NCBI GenBank assembly: GCA_019510185.1
Contig: JAEKKV010000016.1
Span: 305,415-369,414 of the forward strand
Source of the DNA: Verrucomicrobiota bacterium
GTDB taxonomy: Bacteria > Verrucomicrobiota > Verrucomicrobiia > Opitutales > Opitutaceae
Direction: 5' to 3'
Length of the DNA: 64,000 nucleotides
The notes below the pieces were generated by a model, which saw only the letters and a list, made by a program, of their open reading frames with translations, was not told the origin of the DNA and searched no databases. Of the stretch, positions 31,438 through 40,401 are shown piece after piece. The number at the start of each line of letters is the position of its first letter. The stretch's first letter is position 1. The position numbers and the translations under genes are program-made.

Positions 31438-31716
31438 ATGGCTCGCTCCATCAAAAAAGGTTTCTTCGTCGACTACCACCTGCTCGAGAAAATCGAGAAG
31501 GCCGCCAAGGCCGGTGGTTCCAAGAAGCCCATTCAAACCTGGTCCCGCCGCTCGACGATCACGCCCGATTTCATCGGTCATACGTTCAGCGTTCATAACG
31601 GCAAGGCCTTCATCTCCGTGCACATCACCGAGAACATGGTCGGTCACAAGCTCGGTGAATTCGCGCTCACCCGCGTGTTCAAGAACCACGGTGGCATGAC
31701 CCGCAAGGAAATCTAA
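31438..31716 (+). CDS. rpsS: 30S ribosomal protein S19
   Basis: 92 aa. Starts [20 protein letters not shown], carries [20 protein letters not shown] and ends in the basic tail region that contacts tRNA ([10 protein letters not shown], shorter than in enterobacteria). In nearly all bacteria rplV follows directly; here a gene for a secreted protein is inserted 18 bp downstream. Confidence 0.98.
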   Translation: MARSIKKGFFVDYHLLEKIEKAAKAGGSKKPIQTWSRRSTITPDFIGHTFSVHNGKAFISVHITENMVGHKLGEFALTRVFKNHGGMTRKEI

Positions 31717-31734
31717 GTTCCGTTTCCCGCCGCC

Positions 31735-32073
31735 ATGCTCCGCCGACTCCTTCAATTCATCGTCGTCTCCGCCGTCGCTTTCGCGCCGTCGCTGCGCGCC
31801 GCTGCGTTTTCGGACACCCGGTCGGTCGAGGCGGCTCTCGTGGTGGCCGTGCAGGCGACCCGCGTTGCGGATCTCGTCCTTCTCGGCGCCGGCTTCGAAG
31901 CCGGTCTTCGCCAAGGGATGGTCTGCCGCATCAGTCGCGGGGCTGCGGAGATCGCCGAGGTTGTTCTCGTCGATCTTCGCCCTCGCGCCGGTGCCGCGCT
32001 CATCCTGCAGCTCGCCCCCGGTCAATCGATCCGGCCGGGTGATGTCGCCACGGTCAAAACTCTCAAAGCCTAA
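31735..32073 (+). CDS. small secreted protein of unknown function inside the S10 operon
   Basis: 112 aa, not recognised. A signal peptide occupies about residues 1-22 (hydrophobic LLQFIVVSAVAFAPSL, then RAAA cleavage context). The mature part is a compact beta-rich domain of about 85 residues with alternating motifs: VLLGAGFEAGLRQGMVCRI, IAEVVLVDLRPRAGAALIL, IRPGDVATVK. The G-x-G-(x)-G-L-x-x-G-M and I-x-x-G-D pattern resembles the small beta domains at the C terminus of FlgT-type envelope proteins, a loose likeness only. It lies 18 bp after rpsS and 66 bp before rplV on the same strand with codon use like its neighbours, so it must be expressed with the ribosomal genes. Confidence 0.75.
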   Translation: MLRRLLQFIVVSAVAFAPSLRAAAFSDTRSVEAALVVAVQATRVADLVLLGAGFEAGLRQGMVCRISRGAAEIAEVVLVDLRPRAGAALILQLAPGQSIRPGDVATVKTLKA

Positions 32074-32139
32074 TCAAATCATCAAAAGGGCAGGGGACCT
32101 TCCGGTTCTGCTGTCGCCCCTCAAAAGGAATCTCAAATC

Positions 32140-32481
32140 ATGGAAGTCCAAGCCCTCACCCGTTACGCTCGCATGTCACCTAAGAAGGTGCGCGAAGTCG
32201 TCCGTACCATCCAAGGTCGCAAGGCCGCCGATGCCGTCGATCTGCTCACGCTGATCCCCCGCAAGTCCGCCCGCCTGATCGTGAAGACGCTCAAGAGCGC
32301 CATCGCCAACGCCGAAAACAACAACAACCTCTCCGCCGACACCCTCGTCGTGAAGAGCGCCATCGTTGAAAACGGCCCCGTTCTCAAGCGCTTCAAGGCC
32401 GGCGCCCGCGGCACCGCGATGCCCCGCCGCAAGAAGATGTCGCACATCCGTATCGTCCTCTCCGACGGCAACTCCAACTAA
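32140..32481 (+). CDS. rplV: 50S ribosomal protein L22
   Basis: 113 aa. Tunnel protein: begins MEVQALTRYARMSPKKVREV, with the beta-hairpin tip segment VLKRFKAGARGTAMPRRKKMSHI that lines the exit tunnel. AAAAGGAA lies upstream of the ATG as a possible Shine-Dalgarno. The 66-bp spacer before it, after the secreted protein gene, has a small AGGGG/CCCCT stem (32092-32096 with 32117-32121). rpsC follows after 9 bp. Confidence 0.97.
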   Translation: MEVQALTRYARMSPKKVREVVRTIQGRKAADAVDLLTLIPRKSARLIVKTLKSAIANAENNNNLSADTLVVKSAIVENGPVLKRFKAGARGTAMPRRKKMSHIRIVLSDGNSN

Positions 32482-32490
32482 TTTCCTACC

Positions 32491-33126
32491 ATGGGCCAAA
32501 AGACCAATCCGATCGGCTTCCGCCTTGCCGTCCGCCGCAACTGGCAGTCCCGCTGGTATGCGACCAAGAAAGACTTCGCCAAGCTCCTTCACGAGGACCA
32601 GATCATCCGTGAGAAGCTCATGGAGAAGCTGAAGCAGGCCTCCGTGCCGCGCATCTTCATCGAACGCGCCTCCAATCGCGTCCGTGTCAAGATCTACACC
32701 GCCCGTCCCGGCATCGTCATCGGCCGCAAGGGCGCCGAGATCGAGAACATCAAGGCCGAGCTCGCGAAGCTCACCGGCAAGGACATTCTCCTCGACATCG
32801 TCGAGGTGAAGAAGCCCGAAATCGAAGCCCAGCTCGTGGCCGAGAACGTGTGCCTCCAGCTCGAACGCCGCATCGCTTTCCGTCGCGCCATGAAGAAGGC
32901 CGTCGAAATGGCCATGGCGCTCGGCGCCGAGGGCATCCGTATCCAATCCTCCGGCCGCCTGGGTGGCGCCGACATCGCCCGCCGCGAATGGCAGCGCAAA
33001 GGCCGCGTGCCGTTGCACACCCTCCGCGAAAACATCGACTACGGCTTTGCCGAAGCGAAGACCGTCTACGGCAAGATCGGCGTCAAATGCTGGATCTGTA
33101 AAAAAGAAGCCGACGCGACGAGCTGA
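32491..33126 (+). CDS. rpsC: 30S ribosomal protein S3
   Basis: 211 aa. N-terminal KH domain ([25 protein letters not shown], with the GRKG RNA-binding loop at about 75-78) and the C-terminal S3 domain ([30 protein letters not shown]). S3 lines the mRNA entry channel and helps helicase activity. Normal length and order. Confidence 0.98.
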   Translation: MGQKTNPIGFRLAVRRNWQSRWYATKKDFAKLLHEDQIIREKLMEKLKQASVPRIFIERASNRVRVKIYTARPGIVIGRKGAEIENIKAELAKLTGKDILLDIVEVKKPEIEAQLVAENVCLQLERRIAFRRAMKKAVEMAMALGAEGIRIQSSGRLGGADIARREWQRKGRVPLHTLRENIDYGFAEAKTVYGKIGVKCWICKKEADATS

Positions 33127-33166
33127 TCCCGCGCCTTTAACGAATTAACCTTTAAGAGAAACCACC

Positions 33167-33589
33167 ATGGCTCTCGCTCCCGCCCGCACCAAATACCGCA
33201 AATCCCAGAAGGGCTCGCTCGCTGGCAACGCCAAGCGCGGCAACACCCTTGCCTTTGGCGAATTCGGCCTCCAGTCCCTCACCCGCGGCCCCATGACCGG
33301 CCAGCAGATTGAGGCTGCCCGTGTCACCATCTCGCGCCATCTGAAGCGCAAGGGCAAACTCTGGATCCGCGTTTTCCCCCACAAGCCCGTCACCAAGAAG
33401 CCGGCCGAAGTCCGCATGGGCTCCGGCAAAGGTCCGGTCGAATACTACGTCGCCCAGATCAAGCCCGGCGCCGTCCTCTTCGAACTCTCCGGCGTCCCCG
33501 TGAGCGTTGCGAAGGAAGCCTTCCGTCTCGCCGACGCCAAACTGCCCTTCCATTGCCGCTTCATCGCGCGTGATGGCGCCGCCGAGTAA
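33167..33589 (+). CDS. rplP: 50S ribosomal protein L16
   Basis: 140 aa. Central protuberance and A-site protein. Conserved segments [20 protein letters not shown], the loop [19 protein letters not shown] and the helix [13 protein letters not shown] are intact, with the Arg of VRMG where proteobacterial L16 is hydroxylated. It follows rpsC by 40 bp and precedes rpmC by 32 bp. The region before ATG (AAGAGAAACCACC) gives a weak Shine-Dalgarno. Confidence 0.97.
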   Translation: MALAPARTKYRKSQKGSLAGNAKRGNTLAFGEFGLQSLTRGPMTGQQIEAARVTISRHLKRKGKLWIRVFPHKPVTKKPAEVRMGSGKGPVEYYVAQIKPGAVLFELSGVPVSVAKEAFRLADAKLPFHCRFIARDGAAE

Positions 33590-33621
33590 TCGGCCGCCAG
33601 GCAAGCAACCCAACCACCGCC

Positions 33622-33825
33622 ATGAGCACCTATAAAGAAATTCGCGAACTCGCTCCCGCCGAGATCACCACCAAACTTAACGAAACCCGCGAAAAGCTTC
33701 TCAACCTCCGCCTGCGCAAGCAGACCGGCCAAGTCGAGAAGACCCACGAGCTGCGCACCCTCCGCAAGGATGTCGCCCGCCTCGAAACCGCGCAGACCGC
33801 CAAGAAAAAGAAGGCCGCCGCCTGA
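33622..33825 (+). CDS. rpmC: 50S ribosomal protein L29
   Basis: 67 aa helical hairpin near the tunnel exit. It has the family segments [36 protein letters not shown] split over two helices and ends in Lys/Ala-rich residues. Usual place between L16 and S17. Confidence 0.96.
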   Translation: MSTYKEIRELAPAEITTKLNETREKLLNLRLRKQTGQVEKTHELRTLRKDVARLETAQTAKKKKAAA

Positions 33826-33858
33826 TGACGCATCTGCGTCATTAAATCCGCCAAGAAC

Positions 33859-34191
33859 ATGTCTACCACGACCCGCAATTCGCGCAAGGCCCTCATCGGT
33901 TTCGTCACCAGCCGCTCTGGCGACAAATCGATCAAGGTTACCGTCCCCTACAAGATCCCGCACCCCCTCTACCAGAAGGTCATCAATCGCAAGACCGTCG
34001 TGCACGTCCACGACGAGAAGAACGAGACCAAGGTCGGGGACAAGGTTGAGATCATGGAAACCCGTCCGATCAGCCGCCTCAAGCGCTGGCGCGTCGTGAA
34101 GGTGATCGAGGCCGCCATCGCGGCCGACGGTCTCGCCGTCACCGAAAAGGATGTGGCTGAACTCGTCCCCACGAAGACGACCAAGGCCTGA
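33859..34191 (+). CDS. rpsQ: 30S ribosomal protein S17 with C-terminal extension
   Basis: 110 aa against the usual 80-90. The OB-fold core is clear: RKALIGFVTSRSGDKSIKV, HPLYQKVINRKTVVHVHDE, VGDKVEIMETRPISRLKRWRVV. After it come about 25 extra residues rich in Ala, Val and Thr (AAIAADGLAVTEKDVAELVP). A primary 16S-binding protein of the 30S body. Extended tails are a recurring feature of ribosomal proteins in this window (also S11 and L17). Confidence 0.96.
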   Translation: MSTTTRNSRKALIGFVTSRSGDKSIKVTVPYKIPHPLYQKVINRKTVVHVHDEKNETKVGDKVEIMETRPISRLKRWRVVKVIEAAIAADGLAVTEKDVAELVPTKTTKA

Positions 34192-34220
34192 TCCGTTAAC
34201 ATTTAAATAAAGAGAACATC

Positions 34221-34586
34221 ATGCTCCAACTCCGCTCCTGGGTCGATGTTGCCGACAACACCGGTGCACGCCGCGCCATGTTCATCAGCAAAAAAGGCCA
34301 GAACACCACGACCGCCGGTGTGGGTGACATCGTCACCGTCCACATCAAGGAAAGCTCCACCGATGCCAGCGTTAAGAAGGGTGAGGTCGCCAAGGCCGTC
34401 ATCATTCGCACGAAGGCCCCGGTCCGCCGCGCCGACGGCAGCTACCTGCGTTTCGACAGCAACGCCATCGTCATCATCGGCACCGATGGCAATCCCAAGG
34501 GCACCCGCATCTTCGGCCCTGTCGCCCGCGAACTGCGTGCGAAGAACTTCATGAAGATCATCTCGCTCGCTCCGGAGGTTCTCTAA
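34221..34586 (+). CDS. rplN: 50S ribosomal protein L14
   Basis: 121 aa. Intersubunit-bridge protein that also binds the silencing factor RsfS. The starting pattern [20 protein letters not shown] and the later [29 protein letters not shown] match throughout. One base separates its stop from the rplX ATG, so coupling is likely. Confidence 0.98.
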   Translation: MLQLRSWVDVADNTGARRAMFISKKGQNTTTAGVGDIVTVHIKESSTDASVKKGEVAKAVIIRTKAPVRRADGSYLRFDSNAIVIIGTDGNPKGTRIFGPVARELRAKNFMKIISLAPEVL

Positions 34587-34587
34587 C

Positions 34588-34830
34588 ATGGCTTCTAAAT
34601 TTCACGTCAAACGCGGCGACGACGTCGTCGTCATCGCCGGTTCCCACAAAGGCAAGTCGGGCAAGGTCCTCGAGATCCTTCCTGCCAAGCAACGCGTTCG
34701 CGTTGAAGGCGTCGCCATGACGAAGCGCCACTTGAAGAAGTCGCAGGAAAACCCCAACGGCTCGATCGTCGAGCGCGAGGGCTCCGTGCACGTCTCCAAT
34801 CTCAAGCTCAAGGCTTCGGCCAAGGCCTGA
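34588..34830 (+). CDS. rplX: 50S ribosomal protein L24
   Basis: 80 aa, at the short end for the family (E. coli 104). The KOW motif is clear: KRGDDVVVIAGSHKGKSGKV, and the C-terminal HVSNLKL strand is kept. It starts assembly of the 50S subunit and sits near the tunnel exit. One base after rplN; a 124-bp spacer with a hairpin follows. Confidence 0.96.
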   Translation: MASKFHVKRGDDVVVIAGSHKGKSGKVLEILPAKQRVRVEGVAMTKRHLKKSQENPNGSIVEREGSVHVSNLKLKASAKA

Positions 34831-34859
34831 AATCAGCGCTTTTTAAAATAGAACTTGCC

Positions 34860-34895
34860 AGGGGCGACGCTACCTCGTGTAACTTCGCCCCTTTT
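34860..34895 (+). terminator. hairpin with short T run between rplX and rplE
   Basis: AGGGGCGA pairs with TCGCCCCT (8 bp) around a 17-nt loop and is followed by TTT(CC). It could reduce read-through into rplE and later genes. The large loop and short T run make it a weak terminator, perhaps an attenuator. Confidence 0.45.
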
Positions 34896-34954
34896 CCGCC
34901 TATACACCACACTCAAATTGTCGCCGGGTCGGTAATCCGTCGGCTCTTACCATA

Positions 34955-35533
34955 ATGAGCAACAAACACATCCCTTCCCTTAAGAAGCTCTACGTAGAGC
35001 AAGTTGTCCCTGAGCTCGTCAAGAGCCGCGGCTACAAGAACGTGCACGAAGTGCCGAAGATCTCCAAGATCGTCTTGAACACCGGCATCGATGCCGAAGC
35101 CGACAAGAATCAGATCTCCGACATCCAGCGCGATCTCGCCGCCATCGCCGGTCAGAAGCCTGTCCTCGCCAAGTCGAAGAAGGCTATTTCCAATTTCAAA
35201 CTTCGCCAAGGCCAGGTCGTTGGCGCGCACGTCACCCTTCGCGGTGAGCGCATGTGGGATTTCCTCTACCGCCTCCTCGCGGTGGCGCTCCCCACCATCC
35301 GCGATTTCCGCGGCGTCGGCTCCAAGCTCGACGGCCAGGGCAACTACAATCTCGGCATCCAAGACTTCACCATTTTCCCGGAAATCACCGTTGAAAACGT
35401 GAAGAAGTCCATGGGTCTCGACATCACCATCGTCACCACGGCCTCCAACGATGAAGAAGGCCGCGAGCTCCTGAAGCTCCTCGGCATGCCCTTCCGTCGC
35501 GTCGAGTCCGCCGCCAAGACCAACGCCGCTTAA
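34955..35533 (+). CDS. rplE: 50S ribosomal protein L5
   Basis: 192 aa, a little longer than E. coli (179). 5S rRNA-binding protein of the central protuberance. Conserved segments: [55 protein letters not shown] and the C-terminal [13 protein letters not shown]. It opens a new subgroup after the rplX hairpin; rpsN follows after 11 bp. Confidence 0.98.
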   Translation: MSNKHIPSLKKLYVEQVVPELVKSRGYKNVHEVPKISKIVLNTGIDAEADKNQISDIQRDLAAIAGQKPVLAKSKKAISNFKLRQGQVVGAHVTLRGERMWDFLYRLLAVALPTIRDFRGVGSKLDGQGNYNLGIQDFTIFPEITVENVKKSMGLDITIVTTASNDEEGRELLKLLGMPFRRVESAAKTNAA

Positions 35534-35544
35534 TTTTTTTCGCC

Positions 35545-35850
35545 ATGCCGAAGACCTCCGCCATCAATCGTAACGAGAAGCGCAAGACGCTCTCCGCCAA
35601 GTTCGCCGCCCAACGCGCCGAGCTGAAGGCCATCCTCGCCAATCCTGTCACCACCGACGACGAGTTTTTCGCCGCGCAGAAGAAGCTGCAGAAGCTCCCG
35701 CGCAATTCCTCGCCCACGCGTATCCGCAACCGCTGCTCGATGAGCGGCCGCCCGCGCGCGTTCATCCGCAAGTTCGGCGTCTCTCGTATCACTTTCCGCG
35801 AGCTCGCCCTTTCCGGCAAGATTCCCGGTGTGACCAAGTCCTCCTGGTAA
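35545..35850 (+). CDS. rpsN: 30S ribosomal protein S14, long zinc-free (C-) type
   Basis: 101 aa, the long form. It has a single Cys in [20 protein letters not shown] in place of the CxxC pairs of the short zinc-binding (C+) form, and begins [20 protein letters not shown]. It assembles late into the 30S head. Zinc-free S14 fits the loss of other zinc sites in this window (RpoC site 2, Tgt). Confidence 0.96.
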   Translation: MPKTSAINRNEKRKTLSAKFAAQRAELKAILANPVTTDDEFFAAQKKLQKLPRNSSPTRIRNRCSMSGRPRAFIRKFGVSRITFRELALSGKIPGVTKSSW

Positions 35851-35864
35851 ACCCTTTATTGTCT

Positions 35865-35908
35865 GTGGGAGTTAATGCGCCGGTGACGGCGCATCGGATA
35901 TGACCCAC
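35865..35908 (+). promoter_or_regulatory. two-tier RNA stem between rpsN and rpsH
   Basis: The outer stem GTGGG (35865-35869) pairs with CCCAC (35904-35908). It encloses a perfect 8-bp inner stem ATGCGCCG/CGGCGCAT (35875-35894) closed by a GTGA (GNRA) tetraloop. There is no T tract. A compact structured RNA just upstream of rpsH could be a binding site for S8 or another ribosomal protein controlling this operon; that role is inferred. Confidence 0.45.
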
Positions 35909-35933
35909 CGGCATCTGCCAACCAACATCCATC

Positions 35934-36326
35934 ATGAATGATCCCGTCAGCGATTTCCTGACCCGCCTGCGCAATGCGTCCAAGGCCGGTCTCGCCGAGT
36001 GTGTCTCGCCGCACTCCAAACTCAAGGAGAGCCTCGCGGCCATCCTCAAGTCCGAAGGCTACGTCACCGACGTCGTCAGCGGCACCGATGCCCGCGGCCA
36101 CAAGACCCTTGTCGTCAAGCTCAAGTACGTCGACAAGGCTCCCGCGATCACGAACCTGTCGAGCGTTTCGACGCCCGGCCGCCGTCTTTACTACGGCTAC
36201 ACCGAGATCCCTCGCGTGCTCAACGGCCTTGGCATCAGCATCCTTTCCACCTCGAAGGGCCTGTTGAAGGACCGTGACGCCCGTCGCCAAAAAGTTGGCG
36301 GCGAGATCATTTGCAACGTCTGGTAA
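35934..36326 (+). CDS. rpsH: 30S ribosomal protein S8
   Basis: 130 aa, standard. Primary 16S-binding protein: N-terminal domain NDPVSDFLTRLRNASKAGLA and the C-terminal GISILSTSKGLLKDRDARRQKVGGE loop with the conserved STS(x)G. S8 is the classical repressor of the spc operon in E. coli; the structured spacer directly before this gene may be its target here. rplF starts 17 bp later. Confidence 0.98.
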   Translation: MNDPVSDFLTRLRNASKAGLAECVSPHSKLKESLAAILKSEGYVTDVVSGTDARGHKTLVVKLKYVDKAPAITNLSSVSTPGRRLYYGYTEIPRVLNGLGISILSTSKGLLKDRDARRQKVGGEIICNVW

Positions 36327-36343
36327 CCCGGAGAACCACTATC

Positions 36344-36880
36344 ATGTCACGCGTTGGTAAAGTTCCCGTTCCCATTCCCGACAAGGTCAAGGTCGACATC
36401 AAAGGCCACACCGTTTCCGTCGAAGGCCCCAAGGGCAAGGTCTCCAAGACCTTCGCTCCCGTCGTCACGATTTCCCTGGCCGACAAGAAGGTCACCGTCG
36501 CCCCTATGGACGACAGTCGCTTCTCCCGTGCCATGTTTGGCACCGTTCGCTCGGTGATCGCCGGCATGGTCAAGGGTGCCTCCGAAGGCTTCGTCAAGGA
36601 TCTCGAGATCCAAGGCGTCGGCTTCAAGGCCAACCTCAAGGGCAAGCAGCTCGATCTCGCGCTCGGCTACTCGCACCCGATCCTTTTTGACATCCCCGAG
36701 GGCATCAAAATCACCGTCGTCGATCAGACCAAGGTCAAGATCGAGGGCGCTGACAAGCAGCTCGTTGGCGCCGTCACTTCGGCCATCCGCGCCTTCTATC
36801 CGCCCGAGCCTTACAAGGGCAAAGGTGTCCGTATTGTGGGCGAACGCGTCCGTCGCAAAGAAGGCAAGACCGTTGCCTAA
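36344..36880 (+). CDS. rplF: 50S ribosomal protein L6
   Basis: 178 aa. Two repeated domains; MSRVGKVPVPIPDKVKVDIK start, and the conserved C-terminal AFYPPEPYKGKGVRIVGERVRRKEG near the sarcin-ricin loop. The frame is open 11 codons further upstream to 36311, but the ATG at 36344 with GGAG before it gives the canonical N terminus. rplR follows after 46 bp. Confidence 0.97.
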   Translation: MSRVGKVPVPIPDKVKVDIKGHTVSVEGPKGKVSKTFAPVVTISLADKKVTVAPMDDSRFSRAMFGTVRSVIAGMVKGASEGFVKDLEIQGVGFKANLKGKQLDLALGYSHPILFDIPEGIKITVVDQTKVKIEGADKQLVGAVTSAIRAFYPPEPYKGKGVRIVGERVRRKEGKTVA

Positions 36881-36926
36881 CGTTTATCATCATTATTTTT
36901 ATACGCTCTCAAGGGCCGCATAACCC

Positions 36927-37289
36927 ATGAATACCATTCGCAAAGCCGACCTGCTCCAGAAGCGTCGTTGGCGCATCCGCAAGAAGGTGTTCGGCACCGC
37001 CGCACGCCCCCGTCTTGCCGTCCGCTTCACCAGCAAGCACATCTACGCCCAGGCCATCGACGACGAAACCGGCACCACGCTCGTGTTTCTCTCCAGCCTC
37101 GACGCGGATCTCCGCAAGCAGAAGCTCACCGCCAACCTCGCGGGCGCCAAGGCGCTCGGCGTGGCTTTCGCCTCCAAGGCCAAGGCGGCGGGTCTCGCCT
37201 CGGTCGTGTTCGACCGTTCCGGCGCCCGCTACCATGGCAAAGTCAAAGTTTTCGCCGATGCCGCCCGTGAAGGTGGTCTTGCATTCTAA
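36927..37289 (+). CDS. rplR: 50S ribosomal protein L18
   Basis: 120 aa, 5S rRNA-binding. The basic N terminus RKADLLQKRRWRIRKKVFGTA, then RLAVRFTSKHIYAQAIDDE and the ending VVFDRSGARYHGKVKVFADAAREGGL are typical. rpsE starts 3 bp after its stop, so the two are probably coupled. Confidence 0.97.
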   Translation: MNTIRKADLLQKRRWRIRKKVFGTAARPRLAVRFTSKHIYAQAIDDETGTTLVFLSSLDADLRKQKLTANLAGAKALGVAFASKAKAAGLASVVFDRSGARYHGKVKVFADAAREGGLAF

Positions 37290-37292
37290 CCT

Positions 37293-37829
37293 ATGAGCAC
37301 TGGCAATTTTTCGAACAGCAATCGCGATCGCCGCGACAACAAACGTGGCCCCGCTCCCTCCGCCGACGGCGCGCCGGAGATGGTCGAGAAGATCGTCTTC
37401 ATCAACCGCTGCGCCAAGGTGGTCAAGGGTGGCCGCCGCTTCAGCTTCTCCGCGCTCTCTGTCGTCGGTGATCGCAAGGGCAAGGTCGGCATCGGTTATG
37501 GCAAGGCCAACGAAGTCCCCGACGCCATCAAGAAGAGCACCGAACACGCCAAGAAGCACATGGTCAGCGTGACCCTCAAGGGTGACACGATTTCCCATGA
37601 CGTCCTCGGCGTTTACGACGGCGGCAAGGTTCTCCTGAAGCCCGCTTCGCCCGGTACCGGCCTCATCGCCGGCGGTGGCGTGCGTGCCGTTCTTGAGGCC
37701 GCCGGCATCAAGAACGTTCTCACCAAGTCGATGGGTTCCAGCAACCACATCGCCATCGTCAACGCGACCCTCAACGGTCTCCAGCAGCTGCGCACCGCCG
37801 AGCAAATCACGGCCGTTCGCAAAGCCTGA
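37293..37829 (+). CDS. rpsE: 30S ribosomal protein S5
   Basis: 178 aa. A variable N terminus of about 30 residues, then the double-stranded RNA-binding domain ([20 protein letters not shown]) and C-terminal domain ([30 protein letters not shown]). S5 affects decoding fidelity. The next gene in most bacteria is rpmD (L30). It is absent; rplO comes instead after 61 bp holding a hairpin. Confidence 0.97.
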   Translation: MSTGNFSNSNRDRRDNKRGPAPSADGAPEMVEKIVFINRCAKVVKGGRRFSFSALSVVGDRKGKVGIGYGKANEVPDAIKKSTEHAKKHMVSVTLKGDTISHDVLGVYDGGKVLLKPASPGTGLIAGGGVRAVLEAAGIKNVLTKSMGSSNHIAIVNATLNGLQQLRTAEQITAVRKA

Positions 37830-37846
37830 TTAACCATCATCCGAGT

Positions 37847-37872
37847 CCCGCCCTGCATTTAAGCAGGGTGGG
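37847..37872 (+). promoter_or_regulatory. hairpin between rpsE and rplO, at the place of a missing rpmD
   Basis: CCCGCCCTGC pairs with GCAGGGTGGG over 10 bp (one G-T) around an ATTTAA loop. It ends 18 nt before the rplO ATG and could control rplO translation. No T run follows, so it is not a terminator. Confidence 0.45.
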
Positions 37873-37890
37873 GCGCCTACAGGAACTCCC

Positions 37891-38337
37891 ATGAAACTTC
37901 ACGAACTCAAGAATGTCGCCGGTGCGATCCACCGCAAAAAGCGCGTCGGCTGCGGCGAAGGCGGCGGCCACGGCAAGACCTCCGGTCGCGGCGGCAAGGG
38001 CCAGTCGGCCCGCTCCGGCAGCAGCATCCGTCCCGGCTTCGAAGGCGGCCAGATGCCCCTTTACCGCAAGCTCCCTCATCGCGGCTTCAACCAGGCTGCG
38101 TTCCGCACCCAGGTCGAGGTTGTCAATCTCGGCGATCTCGCCCGGCTCGACGCCGGCGTGACCGAGGTGAACTCGTCCGTGCTCGCCAAGGCGGGCATCG
38201 TCCGGGGCGACACCGCCCTCCTCAAGGTCCTCGGGGACGGCGAACTGAACCGCGCGTTCAAGATCACCGCCACCAAGTTCTCTGAATCCGCCAAGGCCAA
38301 GATTGAAAAGGCCGGCGGACAGGCCATCGTCGCCTAA
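37891..38337 (+). CDS. rplO: 50S ribosomal protein L15
   Basis: 148 aa. The glycine-rich rRNA-binding N terminus (KKRVGCGEGGGHGKTSGRGGK; RPGFEGGQMPLYRKLPHRGF) and the L15e/L18e-like C-terminal fold are both present. It is preceded by a hairpin and followed at once by a strong terminator, so it is the last gene of a sub-operon, separated transcriptionally from secY. Confidence 0.97.
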   Translation: MKLHELKNVAGAIHRKKRVGCGEGGGHGKTSGRGGKGQSARSGSSIRPGFEGGQMPLYRKLPHRGFNQAAFRTQVEVVNLGDLARLDAGVTEVNSSVLAKAGIVRGDTALLKVLGDGELNRAFKITATKFSESAKAKIEKAGGQAIVA

Positions 38338-38345
38338 TCCGGTGC

Positions 38346-38382
38346 AGGCCGCGCGAAACCCTTCGCGCGGCCTTTCTTTTTT
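38346..38382 (+). terminator. intrinsic terminator between rplO and secY
   Basis: AGGCCGCGCGAA and TTCGCGCGGCCT form a perfect 12-bp stem with a 4-nt loop, followed by TTCTTTTTT. It lies 8 nt after the rplO stop and ends 36 nt before the secY GTG. Strong by shape, it should end most transcripts of the upstream ribosomal cluster or act as a regulated attenuator for secY. Confidence 0.9.
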
Positions 38383-38417
38383 GTAGTTTCCGATCCTAGT
38401 CCCTCGATTTTCACGCT

Positions 38418-39920
<1,503 letters not shown>

Positions 39921-39930
39921 GGGCTTTACT

Positions 39931-40401
39931 TTGGTTGGAGTGTCCGCACCTTCTCCCTTTTCTTCTTTCGGCCCTCCCGCCAAACAGAAGTTTATCCTGC
40001 TCGGTTCATCCTTGTTTTCCTTGGAAAACGTCGTGAATCGGCTCCGTTCTTTGAATATTGAGCACGTCTCTCTTGCTGATCTGATTCGGCAGGAGATTTC
40101 GCGTGGCTCGTCCGCCGGCCTCATCGCCGAGCGGGCCATCCGCCAAGGATCACCCTTGGCGGACGAAGCCGCCCTTGCGCTTGCGCGTCGGTGGTTTTGG
40201 TCACGCAAACCTGATGCGGGTTTCGCCTTAACCGGCTTCCCGGCTACGCTGCTCCAAGCCAAAGTGTTCGATGAATGGATCGAGGCCCGCGACGAAAGCC
40301 TGCACGGCGTTATTGCCGCGGATTCCGTCTCCTGTCCCGTTTCTGAACACTATCGCACGCTCGGTCTTCTCATTGAAGAGAGCGAACTCACCGCCGCATG
40401 A
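39931..40401 (+). CDS. degenerate adenylate kinase-like protein (pseudo-Adk) between secY and map
   Basis: 156 aa. It has the syntenic place of adk and aligns with its first two-thirds: FILLG strand at 21-25, IEHVSLADLIRQEISRGSSAGLIAE (like the ...STGDLLRxE... AMP-binding segment), GSPLADE (like GxLVPDE), and GFALTGFPATLLQAKVFDEW (like GFxLDGFPRTxxQAexLD). The P-loop GxPGxGKGT is replaced by GSSLFSLEN, so the ATP-binding Lys is gone. The Arg of GFPRT is Ala. The chain stops before the LID domain. It therefore cannot work as an ordinary kinase. The frame is intact, so it may have a binding or regulatory role. Start TTG 39931 or GTG 39940; it overlaps map by 4 bp. Confidence 0.8.
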   Translation: MVGVSAPSPFSSFGPPAKQKFILLGSSLFSLENVVNRLRSLNIEHVSLADLIRQEISRGSSAGLIAERAIRQGSPLADEAALALARRWFWSRKPDAGFALTGFPATLLQAKVFDEWIEARDESLHGVIAADSVSCPVSEHYRTLGLLIEESELTAA

